The notes beneath the pieces were generated by a model. That model saw only the letters and a list, made by a program, of their open reading frames with translations, was not told where the DNA came from and did not search any database. A stretch of 64,000 nucleotides of DNA from Lacrimispora sphenoides (GTDB lineage Bacteria > Bacillota > Clostridia > Lachnospirales > Lachnospiraceae): assembly GCF_900105215.1 (NCBI RefSeq), contig NZ_FOIP01000002.1:2046001-2110000 (forward strand). Reading direction: 5' to 3'. This document shows positions 25,450-33,102 of this stretch, in pieces. The stretch's first letter is position 1; every line of letters begins with the position of its first letter. Both the position numbers and the translations under genes were made by a program.

Positions 25450-26938
25450 AATCCATTATATCCCTTCTCCGACCAAATTCTATCTGTACCACTGTGCCGC
25501 TGTTTTTTCCGCTGTCAATGGTCACCTTTCCATATTCGTAGTAATAAGAAATCCTTCTATATATATTCCCCAGCCCGATTCCAAGGCCTGTCCCCTTTGT
25601 TTCAATGGCATTCCTGATAGCTGTCAGGGTTTCTAAGTCCATGCCCTTTCCCGTATCCGCTACGGATATCCATAAAAGTTCTCCTCTTTTCTCGATCCGT
25701 ATGTTGATGCTTCCTCCGTTCTCCTTTTCCTGGATCCCGTGAATTACCGCATTTTCCACCAATGGCTGCAGCATGAAGACCGGCACCTCTTCCTTGTATA
25801 GGTCCATGCTGCAGTTGATTCCCCATTGAATCCGGTCTCCAAAACGCATCTTCTGGATGTACATATAATCCTTTACTACCTTAAGCTCCTGCTCAAGAGG
25901 TTCAAAGGCATTGGACGTCCGGAGGCTGTAACGAAGAAGGCTGCTGATTGCCACAAGCATTTCCTCCGTCACCGGCGCTTCCTCCATCTGCGCCATCCTG
26001 GTAATCATATTCAGTGTATTAAAGAGAAAGTGGGGATTTAACTGACTTTTGATCAGCTGAAGCTGGGCCATGGAAAACCGCTTCTCAAGCTCCGCCCTCT
26101 CCAGTTCATGCCGGTACAGCTTTTCTTCCATCTGCCGTTTCTCCTCCGTCGCTGTGATGTAGTCCCGGGTGGCATGCTTCATCTTGTTGAATGCGCTTAC
26201 CAGCTGTCCGATCTCATCCCTTCCATCCCAATGGACGTCAGGGGAAGAAAAATCGTTCTTCTCGATCTTACCTGAGACCGTAGCCAACTGCACCACTGTT
26301 TTTACAATGCTGCCGGTAATAAAACGCAAAAGGATCATAAGTACAAAAAAAGCGAAAATGCTGATGGCGACCAGAATGTAAGGCATGCGCTTAAGCACAG
26401 GGATCTGAATTTCGTAATAATCATTTCCTCCCATTAAAACCACCTTGGTCAGACGTGTTCCATAGAGGTCCAGATATTTCTGCATATTATATGTTTTGTA
26501 AAGTTCCCTGATATAGCTGGGGTCATTCTGATTCATTTCCACTACTTTTTCCCGCTGCTTTTCATAGGTATCATAACCGTTTTTGATGTTCCAGGTGATC
26601 CCATAGCGCTCTTCCCCGATTTTATCATAATCATAGGGCAGGCTGTTTAAATATACTCTGGTTTCCTGGCAGCCCTGCCGGTATGCCTCCTTATTTTCTG
26701 GAGTATTGTTTGCTAACACCTGGGCAAACAATCCCCTTTCATTCTCCATGGACTCCTGAAACTTATAGCAGGCCAGGTTATCATCCATGATAATGCTCAC
26801 ATCGTTGATAAAAATATATGCCACTTTCAGATTGATGAAAATGGAAGCTGCCATAATGATCCCGACGCTTCCTATGATCACGTATAGTTTCCTTTTCAAA
26901 GACATCTGATACCAAAGGGCAAGCAATCGATCTCCCAC
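25421..26938 (-). CDS. YesM-type sensor histidine kinase (GTG start)
   Basis: The 505-residue kinase has a first membrane span (about residues 18-40), an extracytoplasmic region of about 150 residues, a second span (about 187-210), a HAMP domain (to about 265), the His_kinase motif QLNPHFLFNTLNMI and a HATPase_c domain with QPLVENAVIHG, ADTGKGMD and GIGLGNIYRRI. The GTG at 26938 was chosen because GGAGG lies seven bases before it. It pairs with the overlapping response regulator. A promoter (TTGACG-17-TAAGAT) lies about 50 bp upstream. The ligand may reach it through one of the two binding proteins encoded downstream; that is inference. Confidence 0.92.
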   Translation of the reverse strand: MGDRLLALWYQMSLKRKLYVIIGSVGIIMAASIFINLKVAYIFINDVSIIMDDNLACYKFQESMENERGLFAQVLANNTPENKEAYRQGCQETRVYLNSLPYDYDKIGEERYGITWNIKNGYDTYEKQREKVVEMNQNDPSYIRELYKTYNMQKYLDLYGTRLTKVVLMGGNDYYEIQIPVLKRMPYILVAISIFAFFVLMILLRFITGSIVKTVVQLATVSGKIEKNDFSSPDVHWDGRDEIGQLVSAFNKMKHATRDYITATEEKRQMEEKLYRHELERAELEKRFSMAQLQLIKSQLNPHFLFNTLNMITRMAQMEEAPVTEEMLVAISSLLRYSLRTSNAFEPLEQELKVVKDYMYIQKMRFGDRIQWGINCSMDLYKEEVPVFMLQPLVENAVIHGIQEKENGGSINIRIEKRGELLWISVADTGKGMDLETLTAIRNAIETKGTGLGIGLGNIYRRISYYYEYGKVTIDSGKNSGTVVQIEFGRRRDIMDYVSVNDSGR

Positions 26939-26980
26939 CTGTTTACCTCCAACGATTCGTTTTCACACATACACTAACTA

Positions 26981-27009
26981 ATCTTATCCTTTCCTTGAAC
27001 TTCCGTCAA
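26981..27009 (-). promoter_or_regulatory. Promoter of the kinase-regulator operon
   Basis: On the minus strand TTGACG (27004-27009), 17 bp and TAAGAT (26981-26986) precede the kinase GTG start by about 42 bp. The -35 is near consensus and the -10 is moderate. Confidence 0.6.
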
Positions 27010-27012
27010 TAA

Positions 27013-27064
27013 CAAAAAATACCCTGTAAGCAGTACACATATTTTTTGTGTACCGCTTACAGGG
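27013..27064 (-). terminator. Intrinsic terminator after the D,D-carboxypeptidase gene
   Basis: CCCTGTAAGCAGTACACA (from 27022) pairs with TGTGTACCGCTTACAGGG (27047-27064), an 18-bp stem with one mismatch. On the minus strand it runs into TATTTTTTG. It ends the carboxypeptidase transcript just before the kinase promoter. Confidence 0.9.
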
Positions 27065-27086
27065 CAGTGTTTATCTCATAAATATA

Positions 27087-28322
27087 CTACAGGTTAAAGG
27101 CCTTCCAAAGTCGCTTAAAATAATCGGCAAATTTGGCTTCCCTGACTGACTCTGCAGTTAATATGGGAACTTCTCCAATCCGTTTCCCTCCAAGGGTATA
27201 AATAAGGTTCCCGGCCTTCTGTCCCTCTTCTAACGGAGCAGAAATGGAAGGTGCCAGCTCCAGCGTCTTTTCAATGGCCGAGAAATCTTCTCCCTTAAGG
27301 CTCAAGTAAGAAAAGGAACCGCCATACTTCAACGGAACCTGATCCGTTACTCCGTTATCAACCACCATATCTGGAAGAGGAAGCATCTCCTTATCCTCAT
27401 ACAGCTTGCAGTTGGCATATCCATAGTTTAAAAGAGTCTGGGCATCGGCAAACCTGACTTTGTAATCCGGAGCTGCCATGATTGAGGCAATGAGGCGGAC
27501 TCCCTCCTTCTCTGCAGTTGCAGAAAGACAATACTTTGCCACTGATGTGGAACCGGTCTTTAAACCGGTCACAGTGAAATTCGTAGCCATCTTTAATAGC
27601 TTATTGGTATTGGAAAGGCCGAATTCCTTTGTTCCCTGCTTTGTCACATGGGTGATATTCTCCATCCAGATCGTAGAATAGTTATGAATCTGAGGATATT
27701 TGGTGATTAATTCTCTGGACATAATCGCAATATCCCTGGCCGTTGTCACATGGGTGGCAGAATCGGTAAGTCCGCAGCAATCTTCAAAATGAGTGTTTGT
27801 CATCCCAAGTCCTGCCGCACGCTCATTCATCATCTTAATAAATTCGTCTTCTGTTCCTGCTATGTATTCCGCCATGGCTACCGAAGCGTCATTCCCCGAT
27901 GCGATAACAATGCATTTAATCAGGGTTTCCACCGTCTGAATTTCCCCTTCTTCCAGAAACACCTGGGAGCCTCCCATGGACTTTGCGTGGGCACTTGTAA
28001 CAACCTCATCCGACAGCTTGATTTTACCGGAATCCAGCGCGTCAAAAATAAGGATCAAAGTCATAATTTTCGTAATGCTCGCCGGGCTCCTTTTTTCATC
28101 CGCGTTCTTTTCAAAAATAATCTGTCCAGTTGACGCTTCCATCAGAACGGCGCTGGGGGACTGCAAAGCCGGACCGCCCTCCGCATTCACCCGTTTCGCC
28201 TCTTCTGCCTGGATAATCATGTCCGAGGCTACCGTCACATCCGGCTCTTGCCCTGCCGCCGGAAAGCATAAACAGAAAAACAGCAGAAGACAGCTTAAAA
28301 CAAATGCCGTAACTCTCTTCAT
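27087..28322 (-). CDS. D-alanyl-D-alanine carboxypeptidase (PBP5/DacF family)
   Basis: The 411-residue protein has a cleavable signal peptide (hydrophobic core about residues 5-22, AAG cleavage region), then a serine peptidase S11 domain with SXXK in SPASITKIM, SGN in VIASGNDASVA and KTG in GLKTGST, followed by a PBP5 C-terminal beta domain. A C-terminal amphipathic helix (YFKRLWKAF) probably ties it to the outer face of the membrane. It trims D-Ala from peptidoglycan stem peptides; DacF/DacB relatives act in growth or sporulation. The ATG at 28322 was preferred over an in-frame GTG nine bases earlier. It is transcribed divergently from the deacetylase gene. Confidence 0.92.
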   Translation of the reverse strand: MKRVTAFVLSCLLLFFCLCFPAAGQEPDVTVASDMIIQAEEAKRVNAEGGPALQSPSAVLMEASTGQIIFEKNADEKRSPASITKIMTLILIFDALDSGKIKLSDEVVTSAHAKSMGGSQVFLEEGEIQTVETLIKCIVIASGNDASVAMAEYIAGTEDEFIKMMNERAAGLGMTNTHFEDCCGLTDSATHVTTARDIAIMSRELITKYPQIHNYSTIWMENITHVTKQGTKEFGLSNTNKLLKMATNFTVTGLKTGSTSVAKYCLSATAEKEGVRLIASIMAAPDYKVRFADAQTLLNYGYANCKLYEDKEMLPLPDMVVDNGVTDQVPLKYGGSFSYLSLKGEDFSAIEKTLELAPSISAPLEEGQKAGNLIYTLGGKRIGEVPILTAESVREAKFADYFKRLWKAFNL

Positions 28323-28417
28323 ATGATACACGATCCCCTAAAATTCCTTTGTACCATTGTATGGGACTGCTTCCCTTACATATGCCATTTTTTCCAAAAA
28401 TAATTGCCATCTTTTCG

Positions 28418-28446
28418 TTTCATCTTCCGGTAAAGTATGCTATACT
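28418..28446 (+). promoter_or_regulatory. Candidate promoter of the polysaccharide deacetylase gene
   Basis: TTTCAT (28418-28423), 17 bp and TATACT (28441-28446) lie about 65 bp before the ATG at 28511. The -10 is good, the -35 is weak. Confidence 0.45.
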
Positions 28447-28510
28447 TGTACCGGGTATGTTTAAAATCTATCAATACTGCCCCAATACTACAGAATTAAG
28501 AGGTTGTACT

Positions 28511-29920
28511 ATGAACAGACATGACTTTCGTGGACGAAATTCTGGAGGAGGCCGGGACCATGCATTACAGGTTATCCTGATCGTTCTTCTTGGAATTTTA
28601 ATCGTTGCCGTTTTGACTTTGTGCGGGGTTGCGATAAGCAAAAGGTTGAAATACAGGGCATTGCCTGCCGATACTTCCGTTGCAGAACACCCTTCCGATG
28701 AAGGAGCTCCGGATCCTTCCGCCGAAGAGGCCACAAGCGGACAAGCCAGTGAAGAAGAAAAATTAAAGTCCCTGCTTTCCCAGGCAGATGCCCTTTCTAT
28801 TGAATACGATTACGATGGGGCAATCAGTCTTCTCCAGTCTGACCCCGAGTTCAGCGCAAAGGAAGAAGTGACCTCTGCCATTGCAGGTTATAATACCGCC
28901 AAGGAAGCCCTGGTGCGGTTCAATCCCCAGGATGTGACCCATGTTTTTTTCCATTCTCTTATCATCGACACTTCAAAAGCCTTTGATGGAGATTCCAAGC
29001 AGGGGGGCTACAACCAGATGATGACGACCAAATCGGAATTCCTTAAGATGATGCAGTCTATGTATGACAAGGGATATGTTCTTGTGAAGATCCATGATCT
29101 TGCATATGAGACGAAGGATGAGAACGGAAATCCTAAATTTGTATACGGAGATATCATGCTTCCTCCAGGCAAGAAAGCCTTTGTCCTGTCTCAGGATGAT
29201 GTGTGCTATTACGAATATATGCAGGGTGACGGCTTTGCCACCCGCATGATCATCGGAGAGGATGGATATCCCACCTGCGAGATGACAATGGCTGACGGCA
29301 GCGTATCTGTGGGCGATTATGATCTGGTTCCGATACTTGAAGGCTTCGTACAAACCCATCCAGGCTTTTCCTACAAAGGAGCGCGCGGAATTCTGGCCTT
29401 TACCGGATATAACGGGATCTTGGGATACCGGACAGATGAATCCTACAAGGATACCAATCCCAATTATGAAGCAGACCGGGAGCAGGCTGCAAAGGTAGCC
29501 CAGTCCTTAAAGGATCACGGCTGGGAGCTGTCCTCCCACAGCTGGGGTCACCGGAACATGGGACAGATTTCCATGAACCATTTTAAGGCAGACAGTGACA
29601 AATGGAAACGTAACGTTGAGTCCTTAACCGGACCTACAGATATTATCCTCTTTCCCTTTGGAAGTGATATCGGAAGTTGGACCCCTTATACCAATGACAA
29701 TGAACGTTTTACATATTTAAAATCTCTTGGCTTCCGTTATTTCTGTAACGTTGACGCCAGCAAGCCGACCTGGATGCAGATGGGCACCGACTACTTCCGT
29801 CAGGCCCGCAGAAACCTTGACGGATACCGGATGTTTTATTCTCCTGACAGCTTAACGGATCTGTTTAATGTACCTGATGTTTTTGACCCGGCAAGACCGA
29901 CACCGGTTCCTCCAATGTAA
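28511..29920 (+). CDS. Membrane-anchored polysaccharide deacetylase family protein
   Basis: The 469-residue protein has a basic N-terminus, one membrane span (about residues 19-42), an acidic low-complexity linker and a C-terminal NodB-like domain. The first catalytic motif reads LSQDDVCYY instead of TFDDG, keeping both aspartates (base and metal ligand). The second motif LSSHSWGHRNM keeps both metal-binding histidines. LFPFGSDIG takes the place of the usual motif-3 RxPxG segment. It probably acts on cell-wall or other surface polymers outside the membrane. The ATG at 28511 was chosen because the membrane anchor follows; its ribosome binding site (AGAGG) is only moderate. Substrate is unknown. 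Confidence 0.85.
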   Translation: MNRHDFRGRNSGGGRDHALQVILIVLLGILIVAVLTLCGVAISKRLKYRALPADTSVAEHPSDEGAPDPSAEEATSGQASEEEKLKSLLSQADALSIEYDYDGAISLLQSDPEFSAKEEVTSAIAGYNTAKEALVRFNPQDVTHVFFHSLIIDTSKAFDGDSKQGGYNQMMTTKSEFLKMMQSMYDKGYVLVKIHDLAYETKDENGNPKFVYGDIMLPPGKKAFVLSQDDVCYYEYMQGDGFATRMIIGEDGYPTCEMTMADGSVSVGDYDLVPILEGFVQTHPGFSYKGARGILAFTGYNGILGYRTDESYKDTNPNYEADREQAAKVAQSLKDHGWELSSHSWGHRNMGQISMNHFKADSDKWKRNVESLTGPTDIILFPFGSDIGSWTPYTNDNERFTYLKSLGFRYFCNVDASKPTWMQMGTDYFRQARRNLDGYRMFYSPDSLTDLFNVPDVFDPARPTPVPPM

Positions 29921-29937
29921 ACAGTCCTTGAAAAAAA

Positions 29938-29969
29938 CCGTAGACTTTTAAAGATCTACGGCTTTTTTC
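29938..29969 (+). terminator. Intrinsic terminator after the deacetylase gene
   Basis: CCGTAGA (29938-29944) and TCTACGG (29955-29961) form a stem followed by CTTTTTT on the plus strand, 18 bp after the stop codon. Confidence 0.88.
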
Positions 29970-30051
29970 TGCAAAGGCAGCTTTTCAATGTGCAGAAGAT
30001 TGCGGCAGGCGGATCACGTACACAACATGTATCATACACAGGAGGGGTTTT

Positions 30052-30438
30052 ATGAAAAGGTCAATGATGCAGGCATATGTTACAAGAAGCGATGAAGCTG
30101 TAGCTCTTTATCAAAAGGCTTTTGATGCTGCTCTTATCAGCAGCTATCCAAATAGCGATGGAACATTTTATCATGCCGAGCTTGACATTCAGGGAGAAAT
30201 ACTGGCTGTGGCAGAAAGAAACTCAGAATTTGCCATAATCGGCGAAGAAACGATTACAGGCAATGTCATGCAGTTCTGTCTGCATTATGGAGAAGGAAAT
30301 GAAGATAAGGTGAGAAAAGCATATGAAATACTGAAAACGGATGCTAAAATTCTTATGCCGCTTGCGCCATGCGAATTCAGTTCTCTGATGACAGATTTTA
30401 TTGACAAATATGGAGTCAGGTGGTGTTTATTTGTTTAA
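30052..30438 (+). CDS. VOC-superfamily (PhnB/glyoxalase-like) protein
   Basis: The 128-residue protein follows the PhnB-like pattern MQAYVTRSDEAVALYQKAFDA, with YHAELDIQGEILAVAE and VMQFCLHYGEGNEDKVRKAYE. Such small proteins form paired beta-alpha-beta-beta-beta modules; many have lost metal binding and their reactions are unknown. AGGAGG precedes the ATG. It stands alone between two terminators. No function beyond the fold can be claimed. Confidence 0.8.
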   Translation: MKRSMMQAYVTRSDEAVALYQKAFDAALISSYPNSDGTFYHAELDIQGEILAVAERNSEFAIIGEETITGNVMQFCLHYGEGNEDKVRKAYEILKTDAKILMPLAPCEFSSLMTDFIDKYGVRWCLFV

Positions 30439-30460
30439 TGCCTCATTGCACGAATAGAAA

Positions 30461-30495
30461 GGCCGCCCTGCTGATTTTCTGTCAGCATGGCGGCC
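30461..30495. terminator. Bidirectional stem-loop between convergent genes
   Basis: GGCCGCCCTGCTGA (30461-30474) pairs with TCAGCATGGCGGCC (30482-30495), a 14-bp stem with one mismatch. It sits between the convergent VOC and GTPase genes. The T-runs on both sides are weak. Confidence 0.65.
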
Positions 30496-30552
30496 TCTTA
30501 TCATATAAATCATATTATTTGAAACAAGCGGCGATATTCGCGTCTGTTTTTC

Positions 30553-31506
30553 CTAAAACTGCACAAATCCCTTAATCGGCTGAGCCGGGACCACAGACTC
30601 CGCATACAATACGGGGCCCTCTCCTTCATAATCTCTCCAGAACTCATATGCAATCTTTGCCTTGACACGGACCCATTGTTTTGTTTCCAGCTCTTTGGCT
30701 TCCCTTGCCTTGGTGACAAAGCCTAAAAAGGTCATATCATCCTCGCAGCAGGTCATTGCCATACGTCCCGGCACAAAATAATTTTTGGGGAAATCAGGAG
30801 TTTTCAAAACCATAGCGGTAAATTCCACAGTCTTTCCCTCATAACGGTCCCGTCTTTCCATACAATCAAGATACCAGATCCCATAGGCTTCCGGTGAAAT
30901 GCTCACTACGTCTGCTCCCATATCATAAGGCAGATCTTCCTCCGGGATCTCATTGACCTCTCCCTCAGAATCTTCAAATACGATCTCTCCCTTGGGGCAC
31001 ATGGCCTTTAGGGTCCGCCGGTAGCCGGATAAATCTTCGATTCCGTCGCAGCGGTTGCAAATAACCATCTCAGAATTACGGACCATGGAATACAGCAAAG
31101 GTTTCATATTGGCAGAATACAATTCAAAGGTGGACATATCGATCAGGGTAATCTGCTGATAGATTCTCCAATCATCAGGAAGCTTTAGCTCATCCAGATT
31201 CCACATTCCATTCCACTCGATTAAAACCCGCTCCGGATTATAAAGCAGTTCCAGCTCCAATAGTCTGTCAGGGTTCAGTTCCTCTATGCTTTCTATAAAC
31301 ACTCCAGCTGTCCTGGTGCGCTTTAACAGGGCCTGATCATATTCAGTTTCACCGTCTTCACAAACAATCAGCAGAGTCTTCTCGTCAGACTGAAAATAAT
31401 CCTGCTCCATTGTGAACTGAAGGAACTGGGTTTTTCCAGCTTCCAAAAATCCATTTATGAGGAATACCGGCATAAAGTCGTCTTCCATTTTACCTGTGTT
31501 GCTCAT
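30553..31506 (-). CDS. G3E (CobW-like) GTPase domain fused to a DUF1980/YcgQ-like C-terminal domain
   Basis: The 317-residue protein has a P-loop (FLINGFLEAGKTQFLQF, about residues 15-31) and a CobW-like GTPase region to about 190 (RVLIEWNGMW, MVICNRCDG). It lacks the CxCC metal motif found in canonical G3E metallochaperones. The C-terminal part (about 205-317) has NYFVPGRMAMTCCEDDM and FLGFVTKA, which resemble the OB-like C-terminal domain of YcgQ/TIGR03943 proteins; those are linked to metal homeostasis. It lies directly downstream of the His-rich CobW gene, separated by 68 bp with one repeat copy, so the two are probably co-transcribed. A metal-trafficking role is inferred. Confidence 0.75.
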   Translation of the reverse strand: MSNTGKMEDDFMPVFLINGFLEAGKTQFLQFTMEQDYFQSDEKTLLIVCEDGETEYDQALLKRTRTAGVFIESIEELNPDRLLELELLYNPERVLIEWNGMWNLDELKLPDDWRIYQQITLIDMSTFELYSANMKPLLYSMVRNSEMVICNRCDGIEDLSGYRRTLKAMCPKGEIVFEDSEGEVNEIPEEDLPYDMGADVVSISPEAYGIWYLDCMERRDRYEGKTVEFTAMVLKTPDFPKNYFVPGRMAMTCCEDDMTFLGFVTKAREAKELETKQWVRVKAKIAYEFWRDYEGEGPVLYAESVVPAQPIKGFVQF

Positions 31507-31518
31507 GGTTCCCTCTTT

Positions 31519-31567
31519 CCTGCCCTTTTTCTCAGGGCATTTAGGTATCCCTGTAAGGGGTTCCCTC
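31519..31567 (-). repeat. Single intergenic repeat copy between the two G3E GTPase genes
   Basis: On the minus strand the element reads ACCCCTTACAGGGATACC, then TGCCC...GGGCAGG, with the same hairpin order and spacing as the 52-bp units at 19.1 kb. It fills the 68-bp gap between cobW and the fusion GTPase gene and ends where the ribosome binding site of the latter begins. Confidence 0.7.
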
Positions 31568-31574
31568 CATTCTG

Positions 31575-32855
31575 TTATCTTTCAAAGGATTTCTTAAGTT
31601 CCTCTTCCTTTAAATTCGCTCCGATCACGCATACCTTTCCGGTATATTCCGGCGCTCCGTTTCGGATCTCGTATTGCTCCGGCACCAGATCAAAATAATG
31701 CCATGCACCTTTTTCTTCACCTGGAATCATCCCCTTGGCACGAAGTACATCTCCAAAGCTATCTCCGTAAGCCAGTTCATCAAGAATCTTGTCCAACTCT
31801 TCTTTGCTCATAGGCGCCACATTCTCAAGGCCCCAGCTGCTGAATACTTCATCTGCATGATGGTCATGATCATGGCCGCAGCCGCATTCCTCACCATGCT
31901 CGTGGTGGTGGTCATGATGATGGCCTCCACAGCCGCATTCTGACTCTTCGTGGTCATGATGGTGGCCTCCGCAGCCGCATTCTGACTCTTCGTGGTCATG
32001 ATGGTGGCCTCCGCAGCCGCATTCCTCACCATGCTCGTGGTGGTGGTCATGATGGTGACCTCCGCAGCCGCATTCTGATTCCTCATGGTCATGATGGTGG
32101 CCTCCGCAGCCGCATTCTGACTCCTCATGGTCATGATGGTGGCCTCCGCAGCCGCATTCTGACTCCTCATGGTCATGATGGTGGCCTCCGCAGCCGCAGC
32201 CCTCTTCCTGATGATGGCGGTGTTCTTTCAATTCTTCCATCAAATCCTCTGCCATGGTATCCGGTTTTTCTATAATCTCAAGAAGCTGTTTTCCGCTCAA
32301 TTCATCACAGGGAGTCGTTACCACAGACGCCTTTGGATTCAGCTCCCTAATGATCTGGAGTGCCTGTTCCACCTTGTCGGCTGGAGCAATATCGGTACGG
32401 CTTAATACGATAGTTCCTGCATTTTCGATCTGGTTATTGAAAAACTCTCCGAAATTCTTTCTATACATCCTGCACTTCTGCGCATCCACGATGGTGACCG
32501 CACTGTTTAAGGTCACCTCCACATCAGAAGCAACGTCAATAACCGCTTTCATCACATCAGATAGCTTTCCCACGCCTGACGGCTCAATGATCACACGGTC
32601 CGGATGGTACTTTGTCAGCACTTCCTCAAGAGATTTGCCGAAATCGCCTACCAGTGAGCAGCAGATACAGCCGGAATTCATCTCCCGGATCTCAACCCCC
32701 GCATCCTTTAAAAAACCTCCGTCAATACCGATCTCACCAAATTCATTTTCAATCAGGACAACCTGCTCTCCGGCTATGGCTTCCTGCAGCAGCTTCTTAA
32801 TAAAAGTTGTTTTCCCGGCTCCAAGGAAACCGGATATAATATCAATTTTTGTCAT
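31575..32855 (-). CDS. CobW/G3E-family GTPase metallochaperone with a His/Cys-rich repeat insert
   Basis: The 426-residue protein has Walker A GFLGAGKTTFIKKLL (residues 9-23), the metal-binding CxCC motif in GCICCSLVG (about 63-67), EPSGVGKLSDV and the guanine-recognition motif SRTD (about 152-155). Between the GTPase and the CobW C-terminal domain lies a His/Cys/Glu-rich insert (about 211-333) made of eight GCG(G)HHHDH-type modules. The C-terminal domain (about 334-426) ends normally. Such tails store or hand over zinc, nickel or cobalt. A good promoter (TTGACT-17-CACAAT) lies about 54 bp upstream. The metal is not known; zinc is plausible with znuACB nearby, cobalt with the cbi operon in the window. 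Confidence 0.88.
   Translation of the reverse strand: MTKIDIISGFLGAGKTTFIKKLLQEAIAGEQVVLIENEFGEIGIDGGFLKDAGVEIREMNSGCICCSLVGDFGKSLEEVLTKYHPDRVIIEPSGVGKLSDVMKAVIDVASDVEVTLNSAVTIVDAQKCRMYRKNFGEFFNNQIENAGTIVLSRTDIAPADKVEQALQIIRELNPKASVVTTPCDELSGKQLLEIIEKPDTMAEDLMEELKEHRHHQEEGCGCGGHHHDHEESECGCGGHHHDHEESECGCGGHHHDHEESECGCGGHHHDHHHEHGEECGCGGHHHDHEESECGCGGHHHDHEESECGCGGHHHDHHHEHGEECGCGHDHDHHADEVFSSWGLENVAPMSKEELDKILDELAYGDSFGDVLRAKGMIPGEEKGAWHYFDLVPEQYEIRNGAPEYTGKVCVIGANLKEEELKKSFER
31857..32201 (-). repeat. In-frame tandem repeat coding the His/Cys-rich insert of CobW
   Basis: The DNA repeats with a 42-bp unit (EESECGCGGHHHDH) interrupted twice by a 51-bp variant (HHEHGEECGCG...). Order: short start unit, three 42-bp units, a 51-bp unit, two 42-bp units, and a final 51-bp-type unit ending HDHDHH. 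The 42+51 block is itself duplicated. Near-identical units suggest recent expansion or contraction without loss of frame. Confidence 0.92.
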
Positions 32856-32908
32856 ATCTAAATGTACCTCTTTTCTTTCCAGGGTTATACATGAAATTAC
32901 ATTTATTT

Positions 32909-32937
32909 ATTGTGTCACAAACCTTTAGCAAAGTCAA
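32909..32937 (-). promoter_or_regulatory. Promoter of the cobW operon
   Basis: On the minus strand TTGACT (32932-32937), 17 bp and CACAAT (32909-32914) precede cobW. No recognisable Zur or other metalloregulator palindrome was found, although TTGTGACACAA, an 11-bp perfect palindrome, overlaps the -10 at 32911-32921 and could be an operator. Confidence 0.6.
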
Positions 32938-33010
32938 GCAGAGGGCCATGGGTTTTTCCTGCAGATATTGTTAAAAAATTATCATTTTCGAGGAAAATCT
33001 TCAAAAAACC

Positions 33011-33038
33011 TTGCAATTCGATCATTTTATGGTAGAAT
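33011..33038 (+). promoter_or_regulatory. Promoter of the orphan EIIC gene
   Basis: TTGCAA (33011-33016), 16 bp and TAGAAT (33033-33038) lie 65 bp before the ATG at 33103 and are divergent from the cobW promoter. Confidence 0.6.
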
Positions 33039-33102
33039 ACATGACAACTGCTTTGACAAAGGTCAAATGTGTGCACCAAACTATTTAAAGGAGATTTTTA
33101 AT

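Noticed and set aside
31808..32176. An Ala-rich frame (AAAEATIMT repeats) in the cobW repeat region
   Set aside because: It is another reading frame of the same tandem DNA repeat and has no ribosome binding site or conserved content.
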